From an uncultured Muribaculaceae bacterium (lineage in GTDB: Bacteria > Bacteroidota > Bacteroidia > Bacteroidales > Muribaculaceae), in contig CAJTQU010000008.1 in NCBI GenBank assembly GCA_910578665.1, forward strand, positions 1-64,000: a stretch of 64,000 nucleotides of DNA, read 5' to 3'. A program made the translations under genes and the position numbers. The notes under the pieces were generated by a model. It ran no database searches and was not told where the DNA came from. It saw only the letters and a program-made list of their open reading frames with translations. Below are positions 1-8,611 of the stretch, piece after piece (within the stretch, counting starts at the first letter, position 1; every line of letters begins with the position of its first letter).

Positions 1-76
1 TCATTCATAATCTCAAACCCTCTGACCCGTCAATATTTTTCAGGACGCCACAATTGTTAATCACAATTAAATTTCG

Positions 77-84
77 TAAATTTG
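77..84 (+). promoter_or_regulatory. Bacteroidetes -7 promoter element
   Basis: TAAATTTG fits the TAnnTTTG -7 consensus. The predicted transcript start (about 4 nt after the G) is only a few bases before the ATG at 94, so the leader would be very short. I see no clear -33 TTTG. Confidence 0.5.
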
Positions 85-93
85 TTCTCTTAT

Positions 94-1308
94 ATGGAGA
101 CAATCACGCTAACACCTCAGACACTGCGGTTTATTGCCGACAACCGATTGTCTGATCCCGACAGACTGCGTCTTAAATATGCCGGCAGACGATTGGAGGG
201 TGTCGATCTCGATCTGGCCATAACACAGATAGAATGCCGTCGTAAAGCTCGCAACAAGCTTCCAGACGCAGTAGCATGCCCCGAATTCATATTCCCGTCT
301 GTACTGGCTGCCGAACAATGCACAAGCCAGGTACTTGCCGCCCTGCACACAGAGTTAGTCCCCGGCTGCGACAATATACTCGATATGACATGCGGACTTG
401 GCATCGACAGCATGTCGATGGCCAAAGCCGGCATATGCGTTACCGCATGCGAAATTCAAACAAAATATGCAACAGCAGTACGCCATAATGCCTCTGTAAC
501 CGGCATAGACAATTTAGAAGTAGTTAACACCGACTCTATAAAATATCTGTCATCACTGCCATCATCTGTGCAATTCGACTTAATTTTCGCAGATCCGGCA
601 CGTCGTGGAGAATACAATAAGCGAACTTTCGGATTTGAACAATGCACACCAGACATTCTTGCGTCTATGCAATTGATACGACAGCATGCCAAAGCTCTTA
701 TGATCAAAGCCTCACCCATGCTGGACATAAGTTATGTATTATCAGCCATACCGGCACTCACAGACATCTGGATACTGAGCATGCGCAACGAATGCAAAGA
801 AATCGTAACTTTATCACGTTTCGACAAAGTTAAAACAGAACCGGCCATACATACTATAAACATCACAACGACAGGCGAAAGGCAAGGTGTTTCATTCGCT
901 GCCGGTAAAAACAGCATGCCAGAAATATTGGCTGACAATGATCCTGAACCAGGTATGTTGCTTTATGAGCCTGACAGCTCCGTCATGAAAATCATATCCC
1001 GTCTGTCACTCACAGAAAAATTCCCCTCCCTGCGCAAATTAGACTCCAACACCAACCTCTATACCTCATCAGTACTACTTCCGGATTTCCCAGGCAGAAT
1101 ATTCAGAATAGACGACATTATATCATATAATAAAAAAAATACCATCCGGCATAAAGATGAATCATGGAATATAATAAGCAGGAATTTCCCCGACCCACCG
1201 GGCACTATAGCAAAACGACTACACATACGCGAAGGCGGCCCACGCTTCATAATAGCAGCCACGGCAAACGCACGCCCGAGACTTTTCGTGTCTACAAAAA
1301 TTCAGTAA
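94..1308 (+). CDS. THUMP-like domain class I SAM-dependent methyltransferase
   Basis: A 404-residue protein of the kind annotated in Bacteroidales as THUMP-like/RsmD-like SAM methyltransferase. The SAM-binding site is visible as DMTCGLGIDSMSMAK about a quarter of the way in, followed by an acidic strand end (ACEIQ) and the catalytic-type motif IFADPARR, which resembles the DPPR/NPPY motif of nucleic-acid N-methyltransferases. The C-terminal third (from about residue 300) is the THUMP-like extension. The longest frame begins at a TTG at 82, inside the promoter; I chose the ATG at 94 because METITLTPQTLRFI is a natural start. The RNA substrate is unknown. It stands alone and ends at a bidirectional terminator shared with the convergent outer-membrane protein gene. 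Confidence 0.8.
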   Translation: METITLTPQTLRFIADNRLSDPDRLRLKYAGRRLEGVDLDLAITQIECRRKARNKLPDAVACPEFIFPSVLAAEQCTSQVLAALHTELVPGCDNILDMTCGLGIDSMSMAKAGICVTACEIQTKYATAVRHNASVTGIDNLEVVNTDSIKYLSSLPSSVQFDLIFADPARRGEYNKRTFGFEQCTPDILASMQLIRQHAKALMIKASPMLDISYVLSAIPALTDIWILSMRNECKEIVTLSRFDKVKTEPAIHTINITTTGERQGVSFAAGKNSMPEILADNDPEPGMLLYEPDSSVMKIISRLSLTEKFPSLRKLDSNTNLYTSSVLLPDFPGRIFRIDDIISYNKKNTIRHKDESWNIISRNFPDPPGTIAKRLHIREGGPRFIIAATANARPRLFVSTKIQ

Positions 1309-1317
1309 ACATACAAG

Positions 1318-1355
1318 AAACACCGCGACAACCTTCCGAAGTTGTCGCGGTGTTT
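1318..1355. terminator. Bidirectional hairpin terminator
   Basis: Perfect 15-bp inverted repeat (1318-1332 with 1341-1355), 8-nt loop, A-run on the left and T-run on the right. It lies between convergent genes and can serve both strands. Confidence 0.85.
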
Positions 1356-1389
1356 CCTTTACCGGTCCAGACGGTATATTAATCCTTTC

Positions 1390-3048
1390 TTAAAAACGGA
1401 AACCGAGTGATACAACCGCTTGGCTACGGTTATCTGTCAGTTTGCCCTGCAATCCTGAATTCGCCGGAGCAGCAGGATCCGGCGTAAATGCGTGCCAGTC
1501 GGATGACTTATGCGAATATACATACGCCGCGTCCAGATAGAAATGCTTATAATGGTAGCCCAGACCTACTGTAACATATTCCTGTGTATTGTCAAACGAA
1601 TATGAGGGATCCATATTATTAGCAGAAGTATATATGGTTGTCTCGTTATTCTTAGCCGCGCTCTTCACAGGCTCTGAGACATGGGCATATCCGGCACGCA
1701 GACTAAAATTGCGTGACAGCCTGTATTCCACACCGGCTCTGAAAGTGATCGAGGTCTTATAATAGTCTTTAATATCCTTATTGGCGTAATAATAAGGATC
1801 ATTGGCCTCGTTAAGATCGCTATCTCCCCATATGCTGCTGTTGTAACCCGGCGATGACAAATGCATATACTGCATTCCCATCCAGTCCACATCCATGCTT
1901 ACTATCATTTTTTCATCTATAACTCCTGCCGCGCTAGCAATGAAACGCCACGGTGTACGCATGTTGAAATCATTCATACCGTCATATCCGCCGGCAGTGA
2001 CGGCCGAACCCGGTCTTATACTCTCTGCCTGGGGATATTTATAATTAGTATCGGCATAAAAATATTCCGTCAGCGAATACCATGTGGGTGTGTGGAACGC
2101 GAAACCGAGGCGCAGCTCCTGGATAGGTTTGAAAATAAGTCCTAATTTATAATTGAATCCCGTACCACCGACATTATAATATGAGTACATATCCCAATCG
2201 GCATCAGAACGGACAATGCTGCCTCCTTCTCTCACATATGCGTTAGACAACTTTTCTGCATACAGCGAACGGCGTGTGAAATTCAGATCCGTTATACCGA
2301 AGTCCATACCCCAGTACACTATATTTCCGAAATTACCACCAAAAGCTATATTATACTCATCAATACCGCCCTCCTCTATCACATTAATAGCGGCAGAGCC
2401 GGTTGTTCCGTCCCCATACAATCCGTGCCACCTGGTATCCTGGTCCTGCCCTGTGGGGGAAATCAGATACGAGTCATAGCCAAGTATCGTTACCCAAGGA
2501 GCCGCATAACCTCCGCCATTAGGGAAATAAGGATCAAATTTATCGGTAGTAGTCACATCTGCCACCGTCAGATTATTGTTATTGGCCACACCGGCTATAT
2601 AATTACTCATCGAATTGGGTATAGACGAAGCATAGCCAGAATATTTGCGATTAAACGACGCACGGCGGTTATATGTGAATCCCCAGTTGAAATTAGGCAT
2701 AACCGCATTGTTCAGTCGCGCGGCACCTATATAACCGGCATTGTTCATCATAAATTTTGTATTGTTCTTACCCACCGACTGTGAAGCGAAATCCATAGAG
2801 GAATTCTGGAACTCAAGATTGACCGTGGCACCTATCTCCGAACTGCGATATACCCCTATACCGGCAGGATTGAACGAAAGCGTTGTCATATCACCGCCAA
2901 GAGCGCCGAAAGCTCCTCCCATACCCATAAACCGGGCCGTGCCATACAAACCGGGCTGCGATAACTGATAGGCCTCTAGGGCGCTTTGCGCCCCTGCTGT
3001 AAAGGCCAGCCCTAAGACTGACGCTATAATAAGTAGTCTTTTTCTCAT
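1390..3048 (-). CDS. OmpP1/FadL/TodX-family outer-membrane transport protein
   Basis: A 552-residue exported beta-barrel protein. The N-terminus is a classical signal peptide (MRKRLLIIASVLGLAFTAGAQ), followed by ALEAYQLSQPGLYGTARFMGMGGAFGALGGD and then SFNPAGIGVYR, the N-terminal hatch-like signature of the FadL/OmpP1 family. Strand-like alternation of aromatic residues continues to the C-terminus, which ends in VVSLGFRF with a terminal Phe, as expected for BAM-dependent insertion. FadL proteins import hydrophobic compounds; the substrate here is unknown, and homologues are sometimes labelled hemin receptor without good evidence. It is transcribed from its own -7 element at 3077-3084, just past the terminator of the preceding gene. 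Confidence 0.82.
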   Translation of the reverse strand: MRKRLLIIASVLGLAFTAGAQSALEAYQLSQPGLYGTARFMGMGGAFGALGGDMTTLSFNPAGIGVYRSSEIGATVNLEFQNSSMDFASQSVGKNNTKFMMNNAGYIGAARLNNAVMPNFNWGFTYNRRASFNRKYSGYASSIPNSMSNYIAGVANNNNLTVADVTTTDKFDPYFPNGGGYAAPWVTILGYDSYLISPTGQDQDTRWHGLYGDGTTGSAAINVIEEGGIDEYNIAFGGNFGNIVYWGMDFGITDLNFTRRSLYAEKLSNAYVREGGSIVRSDADWDMYSYYNVGGTGFNYKLGLIFKPIQELRLGFAFHTPTWYSLTEYFYADTNYKYPQAESIRPGSAVTAGGYDGMNDFNMRTPWRFIASAAGVIDEKMIVSMDVDWMGMQYMHLSSPGYNSSIWGDSDLNEANDPYYYANKDIKDYYKTSITFRAGVEYRLSRNFSLRAGYAHVSEPVKSAAKNNETTIYTSANNMDPSYSFDNTQEYVTVGLGYHYKHFYLDAAYVYSHKSSDWHAFTPDPAAPANSGLQGKLTDNRSQAVVSLGFRF

Positions 3049-3076
3049 ATACTGTTCTTTTTCATGATTAGCTTGC

Positions 3077-3084
3077 CAAAAATA
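3077..3084 (-). promoter_or_regulatory. -7 promoter element of the FadL-like gene
   Basis: On the minus strand this reads TATTTTTG, matching TAnnTTTG, about 29 nt upstream of the ATG at 3048. Confidence 0.5.
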
Positions 3085-3089
3085 TAACA

Positions 3090-3113
3090 GTTATCCCGGA
3101 AATCCGGGATAAC
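3090..3113 (-). terminator. Hairpin between two minus-strand genes
   Basis: Arms gttatcccgg (3090-3099) and ccgggataac (3104-3113) with a 4-nt loop form a 10-bp stem just after the stop of the upstream gene. The following U-rich stretch is not contiguous. It sits directly before the promoter of the FadL-like gene. Confidence 0.55.
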
Positions 3114-3123
3114 CATCTTATTG

Positions 3124-4272
3124 TTAACGACGGTGGCCGCCTCCTCTCGAACTGCCTCCGCCACGAAGTCCTCCTCCGCTACTCCTCATAGTGCCGCTAC
3201 TGCCCGAACCACGGCTGCTATTTCCGGGACGATATGTACTACCCGAACTATTGCGATGGCTGCCGCTGTTATATCCGTTATTGGAAGGACGCGTGGTGCT
3301 ATTTGAGGGTCGTGTATAAGAATTATTACCCGATGACGGACGGGTTGTAGTATTGTTGGGACGCATAGTGGTTCCCGGCCTTACAGAAGTTCCAGGTCTG
3401 ACAGATGATCCTCTATGTCCGCCCGGCAGATAACCGTTTTCTCCACCCGTTGGACGTGTAGTGGTCTGCGGCCGCGTGGTTGTCACAGGAACACGATGAT
3501 TGCCCTGGATGCCGTTTGTTGACGGACGCGACGTAGACGGACGGTGCTGCCCGTTGGCGATACCGGGACGTGACGTGGCAGACCAGCCAGGATTAACCCC
3601 TACCGTGGGACGATGGCTTGGCCGGTGAGACGTGTTACCTCCGTGAGACGGATACCATCCGCCCCAACCGGGATAATGGTGGTGCCCGGGAGCCCATGTC
3701 CAGCCCCATCCCCAGCCAGGACCGTACCATGGATCGTACCATCCATACCACGGATCATACCACCCGGTATTCCAACCTATGCTCCATCTGGGGCCTAAAC
3801 CATACCAGGGTGAAAAGTATCCTCCATACCAGGGAGAGTAAGACCATGTGTCAAACGACGGATAGCCGTTGGCATAAATAATATTTACATTACCGTAGCT
3901 GTCATTCAGGACATCGGCTAGCACATCTGAATTATCTACCACTATAGTGGGATTATAATACTTCTGTATCTGTTGTGTATATCTGAAATCTTCAGAATTA
4001 GCAATACCCGATCCTATCGTGTCTATGGGGAAGTTGTAATATGTTCCGAAACGGTTATACTCATCCACGTCCCGTTCCTCCATATAGTTGCTACCGGCGC
4101 CAGTATCCGCTATAATATACCCGTTGGGCAACGAAGGCTTTGTTTTCTCAGCCTTGGCCGTCTTATCTTTCTTAGGATTGTAATATATATCTTCAAAATC
4201 CTGGGCTTGGACAGCGATGCCGCCACCCAGAAGACCTGCCGCAAGCAGTAATAAATACCTCTTCATAGCCAT
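3124..4272 (-). CDS. Exported low-complexity protein, function unknown
   Basis: A 382-residue protein I cannot assign. It has a signal peptide (MAMKRYLLLLAAGLLGGGIAVQAQ), a moderately conserved-looking N-terminal region to about residue 140, then a Trp/Tyr/Gly/Pro-rich block (WYDPWYGWYDPWYG-like repeats, about residues 150-200), and a long Ser/Thr/Arg/Gly/Asn-rich tail with repeated RPS, TTRP and RPGTS units ending in GGGSSRGGGHRR. The composition suggests a disordered, surface-exposed or envelope-associated protein. The next ATG (MKRYLLL) is an equally possible start. No -7 element was found upstream. A hairpin follows the stop codon. Confidence 0.75.
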   Translation of the reverse strand: MAMKRYLLLLAAGLLGGGIAVQAQDFEDIYYNPKKDKTAKAEKTKPSLPNGYIIADTGAGSNYMEERDVDEYNRFGTYYNFPIDTIGSGIANSEDFRYTQQIQKYYNPTIVVDNSDVLADVLNDSYGNVNIIYANGYPSFDTWSYSPWYGGYFSPWYGLGPRWSIGWNTGWYDPWYGWYDPWYGPGWGWGWTWAPGHHHYPGWGGWYPSHGGNTSHRPSHRPTVGVNPGWSATSRPGIANGQHRPSTSRPSTNGIQGNHRVPVTTTRPQTTTRPTGGENGYLPGGHRGSSVRPGTSVRPGTTMRPNNTTTRPSSGNNSYTRPSNSTTRPSNNGYNSGSHRNSSGSTYRPGNSSRGSGSSGTMRSSGGGLRGGGSSRGGGHRR

Positions 4273-4414
4273 AAATTTTAGTTATTTATTAGACCAAAAT
4301 ATCACTTAAAGGTTTAATGGCGTAAATATAACAATTAATTTTGTCCTTTGATACTGCAATAAAACATTATTAAGTTTTTTTAATACATTGTGGACCTTAG
4401 TTATTGCAGGTGGT

Positions 4415-5128
4415 TTAGAAATTAAGATAAAACTCCTCAGTCAACGTCTTATAAGCTTCCGTATATATGCCGGGGGCAGACTCGACTGACAATTCTGTCT
4501 CACTATATCTGCCACATGCTGCCGGCGAAAATTCCATCAAGACGCGTTTCACATATCCTGATTCAGACCCACGCACGCGGCACAGACGCGTAACAGCCAG
4601 TCCATACGACACACACACGGATGCTAAGTCTGCTTCCCACTCCGGCGTGGCCACCAAAGATATGCGGCCTTTTTCTGACAACAATCCGGCACCATGCCGC
4701 AGTAATGCTTCTGGTGACAGCGCAGCCGCATGCCGGGCCGTCTCACGGTCTGTGACCGGCACTTCAAGTCCAGACTTAAAGAAAGGAGGATTTGAAATTA
4801 TCACGTCATAGCCGGTTTTTCGCCATTTCATAAAATCACATACCGACGCATCCAGTCGGCCACTCCACGGTGATGCTGCAAAATTGAAAGATGCCTCCTC
4901 CACCGACAGCGCATGCACATCTATGGCATCTATACGGGCACCGGCATTTCGCTGAGCGCACATCAAAGCTATAAGACCGCACCCACATCCAGCGTCAAGT
5001 ATGCGGCGCGCGCCGTCTACAGCAGCCCATGTGCCTAAAAGCACACCGTCCATCCCTACTTTCATCGCACTTAGTTCGTGGCGCACAGAAAACTGTTTGA
5101 ACCTGAATAACCTTTCTTTCATCGCCAT
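4415..5128 (-). CDS. trmN6: tRNA1(Val) (adenine37-N6)-methyltransferase
   Basis: A 237-residue class I SAM methyltransferase of the TrmN6/YfiC family, which modifies A37 of tRNA1(Val). Visible motifs are FRFKQFSVRHELSAMKVGMDGVLLGTWA near the N-terminus (typical of YfiC), SAM motif I in ILDAGCGCGLIALMCAQR, and the N6-adenine catalytic motif NPPFF in VIISNPPFFKSG. The open frame extends 32 codons further upstream, but that stretch contains the promoter; the ATG at 5128 (MAMKERLF) fits both the family start and the -7 element. It is divergent from lon. Confidence 0.88.
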   Translation of the reverse strand: MAMKERLFRFKQFSVRHELSAMKVGMDGVLLGTWAAVDGARRILDAGCGCGLIALMCAQRNAGARIDAIDVHALSVEEASFNFAASPWSGRLDASVCDFMKWRKTGYDVIISNPPFFKSGLEVPVTDRETARHAAALSPEALLRHGAGLLSEKGRISLVATPEWEADLASVCVSYGLAVTRLCRVRGSESGYVKRVLMEFSPAACGRYSETELSVESAPGIYTEAYKTLTEEFYLNF

Positions 5129-5149
5129 ATACAAATACCGTTGTATATG

Positions 5150-5157
5150 CAAAGTTA
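5150..5157 (-). promoter_or_regulatory. -7 promoter element of trmN6
   Basis: Minus strand TAACTTTG, 21 nt upstream of the ATG at 5128, matches TAnnTTTG and excludes the longer upstream reading frame. Confidence 0.6.
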
Positions 5158-5199
5158 CAACTTTTGAGTGGATAATTTCACCACCCCACTTATTTTTTG

Positions 5200-5207
5200 T
5201 AATTTTG
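5200..5207 (+). promoter_or_regulatory. -7 promoter element of lon
   Basis: TAATTTTG matches TAnnTTTG; the predicted transcript start is near 5211, about 22 nt before the ATG. It lies close to the divergent trmN6 promoter, so the two could influence each other. Confidence 0.6.
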
Positions 5208-5232
5208 CACTTCCCAAAAACCAAAGTGAAGT

Positions 5233-7719
5233 ATGAAGTCCGACCGACATAATAAGAATAACAATAATCCCGAACTTCCCGCCGATCTCACAGAGGAAGA
5301 CCAGAAATTACTGGAAGAGGCCTTCCAACGACTGAAAAAAGCAAAAGAGAATCTGAACAATTCACACACAATACCGGCAGACATGACACTGCCGCTGCTC
5401 ACACTGCGCGACATCGTGGTGTATCCGGGCATGACCATACCCATAACTCTCGAATCAAAAGAAGACATAAGCCTAGCTCGAGATGCCGAAAAAAACAGCA
5501 CGAGCATAGCTGTGGTAACAATCAAAAATCAGCAAGCCAAACGAATCGGCATCAAGCAGCTATACGAAACCGGCACACTGGCCCACGTCATGAAGATAGT
5601 CGAACTTCCCGACGGAGGCACAAGCGCCCTGCTGCAGACCAGAAACACGCTGCATATAGACTCCATCGAGGGACGCAAACCATACCTTACCGCCAAGGTG
5701 TCTATGACAACGGAAACTTTTCCCGAAGATGATGACCGCGAAATGGCAGTGCTTATCGAAAGTATTTTTTCCACATACCACAAGATACTCAACCTCATAG
5801 GCGATGATGAGGCCGTGCCAGTGCGCCACGCGTTCGAGGACCTGGACCATCCTTTGAGCAAAATGCATTTTATTTCGGTCAATTCCCCTCTTGATCTTGC
5901 GGAAAAACAGTCTCTGCTTGATACCTCCGACATAAAACAGCGTGCCGAAAAACTCGCACAATATCTTTCGACCGCACTACAGCTGATGGAGATAAAAGCC
6001 GAAGTGGCTAAAAAAACGTCACAAAAGCTATCACAGCAGCAGCGAGAACATTTCTTAAGGTCACAAATCAATGTAATGCAGGACGAACTCGGTTCCGGCA
6101 GCATTGAAGACGAAGAGATGGACGAGCTTGAAAAACGTGCCGCAAAAAAGAACTGGAATAAAGAGGTTCGCGCGCATTTCGATAAAGAAATGCGCAAGCT
6201 GGAACGATTCAACGCCTCCAGCCCGGAATACGGCATACAGTACGGGTATCTCGAAACTATGCTCAATCTACCCTGGAACGTATATTCTGAAGATGACTTT
6301 TCCATTGACAACGTACAGGCAAGCCTTGATGCAGACCACTACGGACTTGAAAAGGTCAAAGAACGCATATTGGAGCAAGTAGCCGTCATGAAGCTTCGCG
6401 GAGACATGCGAGCACCGATACTGTGCCTATACGGGCCTCCCGGAGTAGGCAAAACATCGCTTGGCAAATCCATAGCCGACGCCCTTGGACGCCAGTATGC
6501 CCGCGTAGCCCTCGGAGGAGTGCACGACGAGGCCGAAATACGCGGACACCGCAAAACGTATGTAGGAGCCATGCCTGGCCGTATAATCGCAGCGTTACAG
6601 AAAGTGGGCACAAGCAATCCTGTGTTCGTACTCGACGAAATAGACAAAATAGGCCGGGACATGAAAGGCGATCCATCAACGGCTTTGCTAGAGGTGCTTG
6701 ATCCTGAGCAGAACAAAAAATTCCATGACAATTACCTAGACATCGACTATGATCTGTCAAAGGTTATGTTCATAGCCACGGCCAACAATCTCGAAACCGT
6801 ATCCAGGCCGCTGCGAGACCGAATGGAAATTATTGAAATCCCGGGGTATGTCAGTGACGAAAAGATTGCCATTGCACGTTGCCACCTCGTACCAAAAATT
6901 CTTCAAGAACACGGACTGGACACTGACCGTGTAGCATTCCCGGACGAAACATTGCAATACATAATAGACCGTTATACCAGAGAAAGCGGAGTACGCACTC
7001 TGGAAAAGAAACTATCTAAAATCATACGCAAAATCGCTGTCAGGATAGCTAAAGATGACGACCCCGGACACGATATAAGCATCAGTGACGCACGATCGTA
7101 TCTCGGCAGAGAAGATGTAGATCCCGATATGTATGAAGACAATAGTTTTGCAGGCGTGGTCACCGGACTGGCCTGGACGGCCGTCGGGGGTGAAATACTG
7201 TTTGTCGAAACATCTTTGTCAAAAGGAAAAGGCGAAAAACTGACACTGACAGGCAATCTGGGCGATGTCATGAAAGAATCCGCAATGCTGGCATTGCAAT
7301 ATCTGAAAGCGCACGCTCCGCAGGTCGGAATACCTGAAGATGTATTCGGCAAATATGATATACATCTGCATGTTCCTGAAGGTGCCATACCCAAAGACGG
7401 ACCTTCTGCAGGTATAACCATGGCCACCGCCCTGGCTTCTGCATATACACGCCGCCGCGTACGCCCCAGACTGGCAATGACAGGAGAAATCACTTTGCGC
7501 GGCAAGGTGCTCCCTGTAGGCGGAATAAAAGAAAAAATACTGGCTGCCAAACGTGCTGGCATCAATACTGTGATATTATGTGAAAAGAACCGTAAGGATA
7601 TTGAAGAAATTAAAGAATCATATCTCGAAGGCATGCAATTCCACTATGTCAATACGATTGCCGAGGTACTAAACCTGGCCCTTACCGATGAAATCGACAA
7701 CTCGCTACCAGAACGCTGA
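5233..7719 (+). CDS. lon: ATP-dependent Lon protease (endopeptidase La)
   Basis: An 828-residue LonA, slightly longer than the E. coli enzyme, degrading misfolded and regulatory proteins in the cytoplasm. After an acidic, Asn-rich N-terminal tail comes the LonN substrate-binding domain (LPLLTLRDIVVYPGMTIPI, about residue 52 onward), a coiled helical region, the AAA+ module with Walker A GPPGVGKT (401-408) and Walker B VFVLDEIDKIG, and the C-terminal protease domain. The catalytic dyad is visible: Ser725 in KDGPSAG and Lys768 in GGIKEK. No heat-shock-type element could be recognised. A strong terminator follows. Confidence 0.98.
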   Translation: MKSDRHNKNNNNPELPADLTEEDQKLLEEAFQRLKKAKENLNNSHTIPADMTLPLLTLRDIVVYPGMTIPITLESKEDISLARDAEKNSTSIAVVTIKNQQAKRIGIKQLYETGTLAHVMKIVELPDGGTSALLQTRNTLHIDSIEGRKPYLTAKVSMTTETFPEDDDREMAVLIESIFSTYHKILNLIGDDEAVPVRHAFEDLDHPLSKMHFISVNSPLDLAEKQSLLDTSDIKQRAEKLAQYLSTALQLMEIKAEVAKKTSQKLSQQQREHFLRSQINVMQDELGSGSIEDEEMDELEKRAAKKNWNKEVRAHFDKEMRKLERFNASSPEYGIQYGYLETMLNLPWNVYSEDDFSIDNVQASLDADHYGLEKVKERILEQVAVMKLRGDMRAPILCLYGPPGVGKTSLGKSIADALGRQYARVALGGVHDEAEIRGHRKTYVGAMPGRIIAALQKVGTSNPVFVLDEIDKIGRDMKGDPSTALLEVLDPEQNKKFHDNYLDIDYDLSKVMFIATANNLETVSRPLRDRMEIIEIPGYVSDEKIAIARCHLVPKILQEHGLDTDRVAFPDETLQYIIDRYTRESGVRTLEKKLSKIIRKIAVRIAKDDDPGHDISISDARSYLGREDVDPDMYEDNSFAGVVTGLAWTAVGGEILFVETSLSKGKGEKLTLTGNLGDVMKESAMLALQYLKAHAPQVGIPEDVFGKYDIHLHVPEGAIPKDGPSAGITMATALASAYTRRRVRPRLAMTGEITLRGKVLPVGGIKEKILAAKRAGINTVILCEKNRKDIEEIKESYLEGMQFHYVNTIAEVLNLALTDEIDNSLPER

Positions 7720-7752
7720 CACAATCGTAACTAATTATAAAGCAATATTATC

Positions 7753-7799
7753 TGGCGCGGAGCATCTAATATAGAAAAAGATGCTCCGCGCCATTTTTT
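7753..7799 (+). terminator. Rho-independent terminator of lon
   Basis: A 15-bp GC-rich stem (7753-7767 with 7779-7793) followed by six T residues. Confidence 0.92.
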
Positions 7800-7910
7800 C
7801 TAATTATTGAAAATAATTTATATAAAAACCACATCTCGGCGAACAATAAACACCATCCCAGCGTTTGCTATATGTAATCCAAAATCCAATAATCTATAAT
7901 CCCTACTAAG

Positions 7911-8420
7911 ATGAGTGCAAAAGAAAATTTCAAGAAACGTTTGTTAGGCCTCCAGGGAAACTTGTTGAGTTTTGCCTACCAGCTTACCACCAATCGTGAA
8001 GAAGCGCAGGATCTGCTTCAGGACACCACGCTCAAAGCCCTTGACAACGAAGACAAGTATGTAGACAATGTCAATTTCAAAGGCTGGATTTTCACAATAA
8101 TGCGCAATATCTTCATAAACAACTATCGACAGACAGTGCGCAAAGCTACGGTCATAGACCAGACAAAAGAGCTGTATCACCTCAATGTAAGCCAGGACAG
8201 CGGCATTGATACCCCAGACGGTTCATTTGCTATTAAGGAGATAAGCGAAGCGATTAATTCATTCTCAGATGATTACCGCATTCCATTCAGCATGCATGTG
8301 GCCGGCTATAAGTATCAGGAAATAGCAGAAAAGATGCAACTTCCGCTTGGCACTGTAAAAAGCCGTATATTCTTTGCACGCCAGCGTCTGCAGGGAATGC
8401 TTAAAGATTACCAGCGATAA
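7911..8420 (+). CDS. ECF-family RNA polymerase sigma-70 factor
   Basis: A 169-residue group 4 sigma factor. Region 2 is visible at residues 15-80 (LLSFAYQLTTNREEAQDLLQDTTLKAL, then FKGWIFTIMRNIFINNYRQ), and region 4 at 110-165 (DDYRIPFSMHVAGYKYQEIAEKMQLPLGTVKSRIFFARQRL, including the helix-turn-helix). Regions 1 and 3 are absent, as in all ECF factors. ECF factors usually lie beside an anti-sigma factor; none is present here, the next gene being a convergent glycosyltransferase. Its regulon and signal are unknown. Two hairpins follow the stop codon. The start ATG fits the family N-terminus. Confidence 0.9.
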   Translation: MSAKENFKKRLLGLQGNLLSFAYQLTTNREEAQDLLQDTTLKALDNEDKYVDNVNFKGWIFTIMRNIFINNYRQTVRKATVIDQTKELYHLNVSQDSGIDTPDGSFAIKEISEAINSFSDDYRIPFSMHVAGYKYQEIAEKMQLPLGTVKSRIFFARQRLQGMLKDYQR

Positions 8421-8472
8421 CAATAAATTACATATAAAATTATAAATTAAATAACACTTTTTACCTCTCAAA

Positions 8473-8502
8473 ATATGTGTGGGACATTTGTCTCACACAT
8501 AT
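8473..8502. repeat. Hairpin downstream of the ECF sigma gene
   Basis: A 13-bp stem with one G-T pair (8473-8485 with 8490-8502) and a 4-nt loop, without a T-run on the plus strand. It may act as a 3' end or RNA-stability element. Confidence 0.5.
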
Positions 8503-8516
8503 ACCTCAAGATATAA

Positions 8517-8560
8517 GGGCCTGCGGTGCTTCTTTCATAAGCATGACTCGTGAAGTCCCG
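8517..8560. terminator. GC-rich inverted repeat between convergent genes
   Basis: Arms gggcctgcg (8517-8525) and cgcaggccc (8552-8560) enclose 26 nt. It lies between the ECF sigma gene (plus) and the glycosyltransferase gene (minus). No T-run, so a canonical terminator is uncertain. Confidence 0.4.
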
Positions 8561-8611
8561 GCGCAGGCCCCGTAGAGATTATATGGATATTTGGTTGACA
8601 GGCAGACTTTC

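Noticed and set aside
5529..6311. 260-codon frame opposite lon
   Set aside because: Antisense to the conserved N-terminal half of Lon, Ser/Cys-rich translation with no domain.
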